Source of the DNA: JAQBVV01 sp965249205
GTDB taxonomy: Bacteria; Acidobacteriota; Vicinamibacteria; Vicinamibacterales; UBA2999
NCBI GenBank assembly: GCA_965249205.1
Contig: CBDFLL010000003.1
Location: forward strand, 62,001 to 126,000
Length of the DNA: 64,000 nucleotides
Direction: 5' to 3'
In this document: one piece after another, positions 53,441 through 61,010 of the stretch
How the letters are laid out: the number at the start of each line of letters is the position of its first letter
Position numbering within the stretch: the stretch's first letter is position 1
The notes under the pieces: model-generated
Databases searched by the model: none
Told to the model about the DNA's origin: nothing
Seen by the model: the letters and a program-made list of their open reading frames with translations, nothing else
Made by a program: the position numbers and the translations under genes

Positions 53441-54735
53441 CAGGCTGCTGAAAAACTCCGTGAAATGGGATCGACAGATCGATCCCGGCGTACTACCATG
53501 CTCCCAACACCGCTGAAGGGAGCCCCATCATGCGCGGACACGATGAGCAAAGCACTCACATGTTCAGCTACCTGTCGCCGGAACAGCGCGTGCCAGCCGA
53601 CCATCCGCTCCGCGCGGTTCGCGCGCTGACGGACGAAGCGCTGAGAACGATGTCGCGCAGGTTCGCCGGCCTGTACGCCAACACAGGGCGTCCGTCGATC
53701 CCGCCGGAACAGCTGCTGCGCGCGTTGTTGCTGCAGGTGCTCTACACGGTGCGGAGCGAGCGGCTGCTGATGGAAGAGCTCAATTACAACCTGCTGTTCC
53801 GCTGGTTCGTGGGCTTGAATTTGGACGACCCGGTTTGGCATCCCACCACGTTTACCAAGAATCGCGACCGGCTGCTGGCGGGCGATATCGCGGCCGCCTT
53901 CTTTGATGCGGTGCAGGCCCACGCGCGGGCGGCCGGGCTGCTCTCGGACGAACACTTCACTGTGGATGGGACCCAATTGGAAGCGTGGGCCAGCCTGAAG
54001 AGCTTTCGGTGCCGGGACGCGGCGGAGAGCGACCCGCCCGATGACCCCGGGAATCCCACGGTCAACTTCCACGGGGAGCGGCGGCGCAACGACACGCACC
54101 AGTCGACGACCGATCCGGAGGCGATGCTGCCTCGGAAGGGCCAGGGGAAGGAAGCCAAGCTGGCGTATCTGGGCCACGTGCTGCTGGACAATCGACAGGG
54201 ACTTGTCGCCAACGTCTGCGCGACTCACGCGACGGGGACCGCCGAACGCGAGGCAGCGGCGCTGTTGCTGGAGGCCAGCGCGCCGCCGGGCAGCACGGTC
54301 GGGGCGGACAAGGGCTACGATGTGGCAAGCTTTGTGGCCGCTGTCCGTATCCGGGCCGTCACGCCCCACGTTGCTCAGAAGGTCCGCTGGAGTGCGATCG
54401 ATGGCCGGACCACGCGGCATGCGGGCTATCACGTCAGTCAGCGGAAACGGAAACTCGTAGAACAGGTCTTTGGCTGGATGAAGACCGTCGGCGGCTTGCG
54501 CAAACTCCGGCATCGCGGTGTCGCCCTCGTGGATTGGCAGCTTACCTTCGCCGCCACGGTCTATAACTTGGTCCGGCTGCGGAATCTGGAGGCGAGGTGT
54601 CCCTGATCACCGGCCGCGCGTGTCGCCGGCCCCTTGATCGGGGCCAGCGCACAGCCGTGCGCACCGTTGTCGGTCGGTGGTGACTCGCATGATCCTTAGA
54701 AAACGGCCCGATCACCCGGGTTCTTCAGCAGCCTG
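53441..54735 (+). mobile_element. IS5-like insertion sequence, copy 3
   Basis: 1,295 bp, same orientation as copy 1, with ends CAGGCTGCTGAA / TTCAGCAGCCTG and CTAG on both sides (53437-53440, 54736-54739). It is inserted in an MBL gene, where the duplication can be verified: deleting the element and one CTAG exactly reconstitutes the open frame. Confidence 0.96.
53530..54606 (+). CDS. IS5-like transposase, intact (copy 3)
   Basis: 358 residues, all DDE motifs present (DGTQLEAW, ADKGYD, KLVEQVFGW), with the C-terminal RKLRHRGVALVDWQLTFAATVYNLVRLRNLEARCP that copy 1 has lost. It differs from copies 1 and 2 at isolated positions (AGDIAAAF versus AGDLAAAF). GAAGGGAGCCCC before the ATG is a plausible ribosome binding site. 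Confidence 0.95.
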   Translation: MRGHDEQSTHMFSYLSPEQRVPADHPLRAVRALTDEALRTMSRRFAGLYANTGRPSIPPEQLLRALLLQVLYTVRSERLLMEELNYNLLFRWFVGLNLDDPVWHPTTFTKNRDRLLAGDIAAAFFDAVQAHARAAGLLSDEHFTVDGTQLEAWASLKSFRCRDAAESDPPDDPGNPTVNFHGERRRNDTHQSTTDPEAMLPRKGQGKEAKLAYLGHVLLDNRQGLVANVCATHATGTAEREAAALLLEASAPPGSTVGADKGYDVASFVAAVRIRAVTPHVAQKVRWSAIDGRTTRHAGYHVSQRKRKLVEQVFGWMKTVGGLRKLRHRGVALVDWQLTFAATVYNLVRLRNLEARCP

Positions 54736-54876
54736 CTAGTAGAACTTTCTACAACAACGTGCAACGACTGGAGCTGGATGTCGAGACGATCGCACCGATC
54801 CATGGGGGTCGTGTGTACCCGTGGGCGGATTTTGCGAGCATCGTCAACGGCGCGGAGGCCAACTAGGAGCGGTTTC

Positions 54877-55119
54877 CTAACCTCAAGGCGGGTCCTGACC
54901 GCGGCCAGCCCTATTCGTGCCGAGATGTGTCACCGGCCATGAGGCGCGGCACCTCCTCTGCAAACCGGCTCCGCTCGCATCACAGACGGATCCAGGAGGG
55001 AACATCTTGCCTCGCGTCGCGGCTGGCGCCAGCCCTACGGTTTGCGCCGGAGGTGCCGCGCCTCACAGCTGGTGGTGATCATGACGCGGTGAATCGCGGT
55101 CACCCGCGACAAGGTTACG
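54877..55119. repeat. Palindromic repeat, family B, copy 2
   Basis: About 243 bp. The outer arms TAACCTCAAGGCGGGTCCTG and CACCCGCGACAAGGTTA match copy 1 at 32319-32448. Inside is a further long inverted repeat: GAGGCGCGGCACCTCC (54941-54956) and its exact complement at 55049-55064, extending with a few mismatches into GCAAACCG/CGGTTTGC. It lies between the disrupted MBL gene and the HD hydrolase. No coding capacity. Confidence 0.8.
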
Positions 55120-55151
55120 ACACGACGTCCAGACAGTACGGCATGACCGGC

Positions 55152-55742
55152 TCACGCCGTGGACGGCGGCACGGTACCCCTGAGCCCGAGTGCGTCGGCC
55201 TGCTCGCGCATGAAACGGATCACGTTGGCCACGTGCGTCTCGAGCGGCAACTCGAGTTCCGCGGCCCCGCGGCGCAGGTCGTCGCGTGATACGGCTCGCG
55301 CGAACGCCTTGTCCTTCATCCGCTTGAGCACCGAACGCGCTTCGAGGTCGAGAATGCTCTTTGAGGGCCGGACCAGCGATGCCGCGGTGACGAATCCGGC
55401 CATCTCATCGCAGGCGTACAGTGTCTTCTCGAGGGGGCTTTCCCGCGGGACATTCGAGTAGTCGGCGTGCGACAAGATCGCACGCATGACCCAGTCCGGA
55501 TACCCACGCCGTTGCAGTTCTTCGCAGCCACGGAACGGATGATCGGCTGGCGTCGAGTAGCGTTCGTAGTCGAAATCGTGCAGCAGCGCGACGACACCCC
55601 AGGCGGTCTCGTCTTCGCCGAACGTCCTCGCGTAGCCGCGCACGGCGGCCTCGACCGCGAGCGCATGCTTGCGCAGGCTCTCGCCGACGGTCCACTCCGT
55701 GAGTAGGGCCCACGCGGCGTCACGCGAGAGCGGCTGGCTCAT
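55152..55742 (-). CDS. HD-domain hydrolase
   Basis: 196 residues from ATG 55742 (the frame is open to 55787). HD signature: KHALAVEAAVRGYAR, WGVVALLHDFDYERY (H-D pair), then HPFRGCEELQRRGYPDWVMRAILSHADY. This is the HDIG-type metal site found in phosphohydrolases acting on nucleotides. The rest is helical (EKTLYACDEMAGFVTAASLVRPSKSILDL). This copy lies beside a broken glpK, while the mirror segment at 58.2 kb has a broken HD gene beside an intact glpK. Confidence 0.88.
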   Translation of the reverse strand: MSQPLSRDAAWALLTEWTVGESLRKHALAVEAAVRGYARTFGEDETAWGVVALLHDFDYERYSTPADHPFRGCEELQRRGYPDWVMRAILSHADYSNVPRESPLEKTLYACDEMAGFVTAASLVRPSKSILDLEARSVLKRMKDKAFARAVSRDDLRRGAAELELPLETHVANVIRFMREQADALGLRGTVPPSTA

Positions 55743-55799
55743 GCCGATGGCCTCGTGTGCGGGCTGCACGTCACGTTGATCCTGCAAGCGGTCATGGAT

Positions 55800-56405
55800 C
55801 TACGGCGTCTCCCACAGTCGGGATCGGTCGAGCGCCGACGCCCAGCGGGATCGACGACGCTCGATGTCCGCAAGCGCCATGCTCGGCTCGAAGCGCCTCT
55901 CGACATGCCAGTTGGTAGCGAGGTCATCGCGTCCCTTCCAGAATCCGACCGCCAGACCAGCGAGTACGCCGCGCCGAGCGCCGTGGTCTCGGTGATCTGC
56001 GGGCGCACGAGAGGCATGCCGAGGATGTTCGCCTGGAACTGCATCAGGAGATCGTTGGAGGCCGCTCCGCCATCGACGCAGCTCTCTGATGTTCAGGCCA
56101 GTGTCTTTTCTCATGGCTTCCACGACATCTCCGACTTGGTGGGCGATCCCCTCCAACGCGGAACGGGCGATGTGTCTGGATGTTGTACCACGGGTCAACC
56201 CCACGATCGTGCCGCGAGCGTACGGATCCCAGTGCGGCGCGGCCAGGCCAGTGAAGGCGGGAACGAGGTAGACCCCGGCGCTGTCGTCGACCGGGAGGTG
56301 CTGCTCGAACTCGCGCTCTGCCATGCCGCGCACCCTGCCGGAGTGAGCGAAGAGGATCGCCCGTGAGCTGATCGTCCCCTGATCAAGTGCGAGCACGAGC
56401 TGCAT
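55800..56405 (-). pseudogene. Glycerol kinase relic, internally deleted and frameshifted
   Basis: From ATG 56405 it reads VLALDQGTISSRAILFAHSGRVRGMAEREFEQHLPV, the glpK start. It then jumps directly to DDSAGVYLVPAFTGLAAPHWDPYARGTIVG, omitting about 300 residues present in the intact copy. A later frameshift after NIRELR scrambles the next part; the last ~50 residues (GLAVGFWKGRDDLATNWHVERRFEPSMAL...LWETP) are in frame again. Clearly non-functional. Confidence 0.92.
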
Positions 56406-56540
56406 TGACGATCTTCCTGGGTGAAGCGGGCCACTGTGCACGGCCTCAGCGAGGCCAGCCATCCACGAAACTTGGCGACATCTCTGAATGAGGACCGCCG
56501 GATCAGGCAAGGTGTGTCCTCTGGCCCTCACGGGCCTCAG

Positions 56541-56650
56541 TGTGACGTTCTGCGCCGGCCGGCAGCAGCGGTGAACTGGCGACCGCGCCGTTCGAGGAGC
56601 GCGGTGTCGACCTGAGCCAGTTGCAGTGAGAGGCTGGCTCGACGCGCTCA
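56541..56650 (+). pseudogene. Relic of the CMD-domain gene 3' end
   Basis: About 110 bp parallels 51803-51925 (the end of the two-domain CMD gene and its downstream bases). TGTGACGTTCTGCGCCGGCC, GGCGACCGCGCCGTTCGAGG and GACCTGAGCCAGTTGCA are followed by a stop-like TGA and the shared GGCTGGCTCGACGCG. Small deletions destroy the frame. The remaining gap up to about 56685 shows no other feature. Confidence 0.82.
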
Positions 56651-56685
56651 GTGTCCTCCGACGATGAACGGCACCGGGATGCACG

Positions 56686-57948
56686 TCACGCCTCCGGCGG
56701 AGTGCCGAGCACGACGGGACCAGCGTCGGTACCCCATTGATGGTCCCATCCTGTGCGGTCGCTTTCCAGGGTTTGCCGGCGAAGCGCGGTGAGCGCGGGT
56801 GATGCTGGGAAGCCCTGGTGCATCTCCAGGATCAGCGATGCCAGCTCCGCGGAGGATGAGAACAGGCGCCCGTTACGCCCGTCGACCAGCCGCTCGCGCA
56901 CCGCCGGTCCGTAGTCGAACGCGCACACCGGTAGTGCGGCGCCGAGCATGTCCGCGAGCTTCATCGGCAGGTCGAGGCCCGAGGTGGAACGGTGCAGACA
57001 CACGCCGAGGTCGGCCGCCGCGAGGAGGACAGGGTAATCGTCTGGGCTAAGCCATCGGGTTTCGATCCGGACCCAGCTTGACGTTCGGCTGCGGAGGCGC
57101 GCCTCAAAGGGCTGACGACCTGGGCCGTCGCCCGTAACGAGAATAAGCACTCGTGTCTTGTGCGAAGAGCCCGAAGCTGCCGCCAGTGCCTGTTCGCAGG
57201 TCTCGGCGGCGTCGAGCAGCAACTCGAAGTCCTCGTCAGGCGTCCAGCTGGTAGACGAGACGATGACAAACGCCTCGCAGTGGGCGCCGAGGAGCCGCCG
57301 TCGCTCGGCGTCACGGCGCCTTGGGTCCAGCGGCACGAAGCACTCGGCCGGACGGTCGTACACGACGACGGGGTCGAGGAGTTTCCACGAGGCCGCCAGT
57401 TCGCTTCGCAGGGCGTGTGACACCGTGATGTGCCGGCTGGCGCCCCTGGCGCAGACGCGTTCCAGTCGTCGGGTGATCCGCACGAGCCAGTGCGCCGACC
57501 CGAGTCGCATCGCCAGGACCGACCAGCTCAGATTGTGCCAGTCGATGACGAGCCGGGATCGTCGGAGCCAGGCGATGGCAAGCGCAGTCGGCAGAGTCGG
57601 GAGCGCCGGCGGATTCTGGACCAGCAGCACGTCCGCACGTGGGATGATCACCCCCAGCAGCCACAGCAACCGCCAGGTCAGCCGGACGCGGTCGAGCGTC
57701 CCGCTGGTGAATGATCGCAAAGCGAGTCCACCCGCGCCGAGCATCGATGTGGAGGGTGCCAGGCGGTAGATGCGTACTTCCGGGTGCGCGGCGAGTGCCG
57801 AGACGACCGGCGCGCCCGCATAGCCGATCAGGCTGACCTGCGCGCCGCGCCTGGCTAGGGCCAGCGCGTGATACTGCATGCGCGGACTTCTTCCCAGATC
57901 TCCGAGCACGACGACTGTGGCATGGACGGGTGGCAGAGCGGGTATCAT
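56686..57948 (-). CDS. Glycosyltransferase family 33-like (ALG1-related)
   Basis: About 420 residues from ATG 57948 (TTG 57957 also possible). The N-terminal segment VVVLGDLGRSPRMQYHALALARRGAQVSLIGY is nearly the ALG1 signature. It continues DVLLVQNPPALPTLPTALAIAWLRRSRLVIDWHNLSWSV, ITVSHALRSEL and VVVYDRPAECF. The donor-binding half has STSWTPDEDFELLLDAAE, LLAAADLGVCLHRSTSGLDLPMKLADMLGAALPVCAFDYG. In eukaryotes ALG1 adds the first mannose to dolichyl-PP-GlcNAc2; bacterial members presumably mannosylate a polyprenol-linked glycan. Cytosolic face of the membrane. Solitary here, divergent from a MurG-like stub. Confidence 0.88.
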   Translation of the reverse strand: MIPALPPVHATVVVLGDLGRSPRMQYHALALARRGAQVSLIGYAGAPVVSALAAHPEVRIYRLAPSTSMLGAGGLALRSFTSGTLDRVRLTWRLLWLLGVIIPRADVLLVQNPPALPTLPTALAIAWLRRSRLVIDWHNLSWSVLAMRLGSAHWLVRITRRLERVCARGASRHITVSHALRSELAASWKLLDPVVVYDRPAECFVPLDPRRRDAERRRLLGAHCEAFVIVSSTSWTPDEDFELLLDAAETCEQALAAASGSSHKTRVLILVTGDGPGRQPFEARLRSRTSSWVRIETRWLSPDDYPVLLAAADLGVCLHRSTSGLDLPMKLADMLGAALPVCAFDYGPAVRERLVDGRNGRLFSSSAELASLILEMHQGFPASPALTALRRQTLESDRTGWDHQWGTDAGPVVLGTPPEA

Positions 57949-57977
57949 ACCGAGCAAGAAGGGTGGGCGTTTCGCGG

Positions 57978-58148
57978 ATGCGTCGCGCGATTGTCATGGT
58001 GGCCGGCGAGACTGCGGGGCATGTCCACCCGGCGCTGGCGGTGGCCGACGCGTACTGCCGCGCGGGAGCCGGAGACGCGCCCGGCGGCCGCGGCCTCTGG
58101 AGCCTGGCGAGCCGGACCGCGCTTAGGCACGCAGCAGCACCCTGCTGA
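57978..58148 (+). pseudogene. MurG-like glycosyltransferase N-terminal stub
   Basis: ATG 57978 encodes RRAIVMVAGETAGHVHPALAVADAYCRAG, very like the MurG/GT28 N-terminal loop (GGT-GH--PALA-A), then unrelated residues and a stop after 56 codons. The remainder of the gene is absent. It ends about 70 bp before the remnant of the HD-domain gene, so the truncation may coincide with the edge of the glpK/HD duplication. Confidence 0.7.
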
Positions 58149-58221
58149 CACCGGCGCTTGCGCCGACCCGCCATGGATGCCAGGTCACTGCCACGTGACT
58201 GCCGACAGGCCCGCACGCATG

Positions 58222-58278
58222 GAATGACCGGCTCAGGCTGCGGAAGGCGACGGGCATCATACGAGAGCGATAGGCTCA
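58222..58278 (-). pseudogene. Remnant of the HD-domain hydrolase gene (second segment copy)
   Basis: On the minus strand the first codons of the HD gene (MSLSLSYD, cf. MSQPLSRD in the intact copy) are joined almost directly to its last codons and downstream bases. CCGTCGCCTTCCGCAGCC TGA GCCGGTCAT corresponds to CCGTCCACGGCG TGA GCCGGTCAT at the intact gene. The ~180 codons between are deleted. Confidence 0.75.
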
Positions 58279-58336
58279 TGCCGATGGCCTCGTGTGCGGG
58301 CTGCACGTCACGTCGATCCTGCAGGCGGTCATGGAT

Positions 58337-59827
58337 CTACGGCGTCTCCCACAGTCGGGATCGGTCGAGCGCCGACGCCCAGCGGGATCGGCGACGCTCG
58401 ATGTCCGCAAGCGCCATGCTCGGCTCGAAGCGCCTCTCGAGATGCCAGTTGGTAGCGAGGTCATCGCGTCCCTTCCAGAATCCGACCGCCAGACCAGCGA
58501 GGTACGCCGCGCCGAGCGCCGTGGTCTCGGTGATCTGCGGGCGCACGATAGGCATGCCGAGGATGTCCGCCTGGAACTGCATCAGGAGATCGTTGGAGGC
58601 CGCTCCGCCATCGACGCGCAGTTCTCTGATGTCCAGGCCAGTGTCTTTTCTCATGGCGTCCACGACATCTCCGACCTGGTGGGCGATCCCTTCCAGCGCG
58701 GCACGGGCGATGTGTCCGGATGTTGTACCACGGGTCAACCCCACGATCGTGCCGCGAGCGTACGGATCCCAGTGCGGCGCGCCCAGGCCAGTGAAGGCGG
58801 GAACGAGGTAGACCCCGGCGCTGTCGTCGACCGAGCGTGCCAGCGCCTCGACGTCGCCCGCCGACGCGACGAGGCCCAGCCCGTCGCGCAGCCACTGGAC
58901 GACGGCGCCGCCCATGAACATGCTGCCCTCCAGCGCGTATTCGGTACGCCCGTCCACTTGCCAGCCGACTGTCGTCAGTAGCTGATGCTCAGAGACGCTA
59001 GGCGTCGAGCCGGTATTGAGAACCAGGAAGCAGCCGGTGCCGTAGGTGTTCTTGGCCAGGCCCGGCTCGAAGCACAGCTGTCCGAAGAGCGCCGCCTGCT
59101 GATCGCCGGCGATGCCCGCGATCGGGGCTCTGAGCGATGTGGATGCCGACGCCACCGTTCCGTAGACTTCGCTGGACGAGCGCACCGATGGCAGGATCGA
59201 GCGTGGGATGCGCAGCAGGTCGAGTAAGCCGCCATCCCAGTCACCAGCATGAATGTTGAACAGCATCGTGCGCGCGGCGTTACTCGGCTCGGTGAGGTGG
59301 TACCCACCGCCTGTCAGGTTCCACAAGAGCCAGGTGTCGATGGTGCCGAAGGCGAGGGCGCCGCGCTCCGCCTCATCGCGGGCACCTTCGACGTTGTCGA
59401 GGATCCACGCGAGTTTGGTGGCGGAGAAGTACGCGTCGATAACCAGGCCGGTCTTGTCGCGCACCATGGGTCCGTATCCGTCGGCGCGCAGTTGATCGCA
59501 GACCGCGGCAGTGCGCCGATCTTGCCAGACGATTGCGCGACAGATCGGTCGGCCGGTGCTCCGGTTCCAGACGACCGTCGTCTCGCGCTGGTTCGTGACA
59601 CCGACCGCGGCAATGTCGGCCGGTGCGACGCGCTCCTGCGCGAGCACGGCGTTGACGACGGCGATCTGCGTCGTCCAGATCTCATCGGCATCGTGCTCCA
59701 CCCACCCCGGATGCGGGAAGTACTGCTCGAACTCCCGCTGTGCGATGCCGCGCACCCGCCCGGCGTGATCGAACAGCATCGCCCGTGAGCTGGTCGTCCC
59801 CTGGTCAAGTGCAAGCACGAATGGCAT
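58337..59827 (-). CDS. glpK: Glycerol kinase
   Basis: 496 residues from ATG 59827. FGGY-kinase motifs: VLALDQGTTSSRAMLFDHAGRV, GWVEHDADEIW, GVTNQRETTVVWNRSTGRPICRAIVWQDRRT, GTIDTWLLWNLTGG, HLTEPSNAARTMLFNI, AGIAGDQQAALFGQ, KNTYGTGCF, LVPAFTGLGAPHWDPYARG. Phosphorylates glycerol in the cytoplasm. Full length and all motifs intact. No glpF or glpD is adjacent; a glpE-like gene is ~2.4 kb away on the other strand. It belongs to the duplicated HD/glpK segment and is the surviving kinase. Confidence 0.96.
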   Translation of the reverse strand: MPFVLALDQGTTSSRAMLFDHAGRVRGIAQREFEQYFPHPGWVEHDADEIWTTQIAVVNAVLAQERVAPADIAAVGVTNQRETTVVWNRSTGRPICRAIVWQDRRTAAVCDQLRADGYGPMVRDKTGLVIDAYFSATKLAWILDNVEGARDEAERGALAFGTIDTWLLWNLTGGGYHLTEPSNAARTMLFNIHAGDWDGGLLDLLRIPRSILPSVRSSSEVYGTVASASTSLRAPIAGIAGDQQAALFGQLCFEPGLAKNTYGTGCFLVLNTGSTPSVSEHQLLTTVGWQVDGRTEYALEGSMFMGGAVVQWLRDGLGLVASAGDVEALARSVDDSAGVYLVPAFTGLGAPHWDPYARGTIVGLTRGTTSGHIARAALEGIAHQVGDVVDAMRKDTGLDIRELRVDGGAASNDLLMQFQADILGMPIVRPQITETTALGAAYLAGLAVGFWKGRDDLATNWHLERRFEPSMALADIERRRSRWASALDRSRLWETP

Positions 59828-60023
59828 CGAAACTCTTTCTGCGTCAAGCGGGTCACCGCGCACGGCGTCAACCAGGCCGGCCACGCGCCTGGTTCACCGA
59901 CACCTTCGACCGTCGGGCGACAGTCTATCGCGGGAAAGGCTGACGAATTCTGACATCCGGCGGACCCGCAGCCACGATGCCTGTATCCTCTGCAGCACGA
60001 TGGTGCGCCCGACTGGTTGACAA

Positions 60024-60890
60024 ATGGTTGTTGCGAGCTTGACTGCCGTGACGATGGTGGCGTTTGCGGCCAATTCCTTGCTGTGCCGCATGGCGCTCGG
60101 TGGGTCGCTCGTCGATCCGGTGTCATTCACGACGATTCGTCTCGTCAGCGGCGCTATGGCGTTTGTCGCCATCTCTCGAGTGACGACTGGACTCGGGGAA
60201 CCGCGGACAGGGAAGGGTTCCTGGGGTTCGGGCTTCGCGTTGTTTGCGTACGCCGCGGCGTTCTCCCTGGCGTATGTGTCGCTCAGCACGGGAATGGGAG
60301 CCCTCATTCTGTTCGGGGCCGTGCAGGTGACGATGCTAGGGGCGGGCCTCATGGCCGGCGAACGCCTCACACCCGCGCAGTGGGCCGGCTCCATCGCGGC
60401 GATTGGCGGTCTGGTCTATCTCGTGCTTCCTGGGATCTCCGCTCCCGACCCGGTTGGCGCGCTGCTGATGTGCGTGTCAGGGATCGCGTGGGGTGTGTAC
60501 TCGATCCGTGGCAGGGGAGTATCGACGCCGGTGGCCATGACCGCCGCGAGCTTTCTTCGGGCCTCACCCTTTGCGATCGTTGCGAGCGCCGTTGCGCTGT
60601 CCTCGAGACACATGGAACCCGCCGGTGTGTTGATTGCGACCGCCTCCGGTGTCGTGACGTCCGGGATCGGGTACGTCCTGTGGTACACGGTCTTGCGCAG
60701 CATCACGACAGCTCAGGCGTCGATCGTGCAACTCTCGGTGCCGGTGATCGCCGCGTTCGGCGGCGTCGCATTTCTTTCGGAGCACGTCTCCGCACGGCTG
60801 GTTGTCGCGAGTGTCGTGATACTGGGAGGCGTGGCGCTGGCTGTGATCACGGGGCCGTCCACTCGAAGCCGCGCCACGAGGACCGTCTGA
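60024..60890 (+). CDS. EamA/DMT-family transporter
   Basis: 288 residues with about ten membrane helices in two EamA repeats: SLLCRMALGGSLVDPVSFTTIRLVSGAMAFVAI, LGAGLMAGERLTPAQWAGSIAAIGGLVYLV, then YVLWYTVLRSITTAQASIVQLSVPVIAAFGGVAFLSEHVSARLVVASVVILGGV. The E-x4-x-Q/R pattern after each half is typical. It exports or imports small metabolites; the substrate is unknown. Confidence 0.9.
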   Translation: MVVASLTAVTMVAFAANSLLCRMALGGSLVDPVSFTTIRLVSGAMAFVAISRVTTGLGEPRTGKGSWGSGFALFAYAAAFSLAYVSLSTGMGALILFGAVQVTMLGAGLMAGERLTPAQWAGSIAAIGGLVYLVLPGISAPDPVGALLMCVSGIAWGVYSIRGRGVSTPVAMTAASFLRASPFAIVASAVALSSRHMEPAGVLIATASGVVTSGIGYVLWYTVLRSITTAQASIVQLSVPVIAAFGGVAFLSEHVSARLVVASVVILGGVALAVITGPSTRSRATRTV

Positions 60891-61010
60891 GGGACATCTG
60901 CCTCCGCACGTTCGCAGGGCAATCGCTGGTCGGCTCCCCCTATAATCGGCCGGTCCGAAGAAAGCGTATCGCGATGGCCTGGATGTCACTCGGGTGAGAG
61001 GCGTGGAGTC

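Larger units (their letters stand above)
51984..54866 (+). pseudogene. Secreted MBL-fold protein gene disrupted by IS copy 3
   Basis: The 5' part (51984-53440) starts at ATG 51984 with GGAGGGG before it. It has a signal sequence (WVLVVGFLIVVIRVGGVAQ), a long N-terminal domain, then an MBL domain with SSHHHWDHLGG (H362, H364, D366, H367). The 3' part resumes at 54740. Removing IS copy 3 and one CTAG restores the frame as ..TTVSAS-SRTFYNNVQRLELDVETIAPIHGGRVYPWADF.. ending at TAG 54864-54866, with the late MBL His in PIHGG. An intact ancestral product would be about 527 residues. As it stands the protein is cut before its last ~43 residues. Confidence 0.92.
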
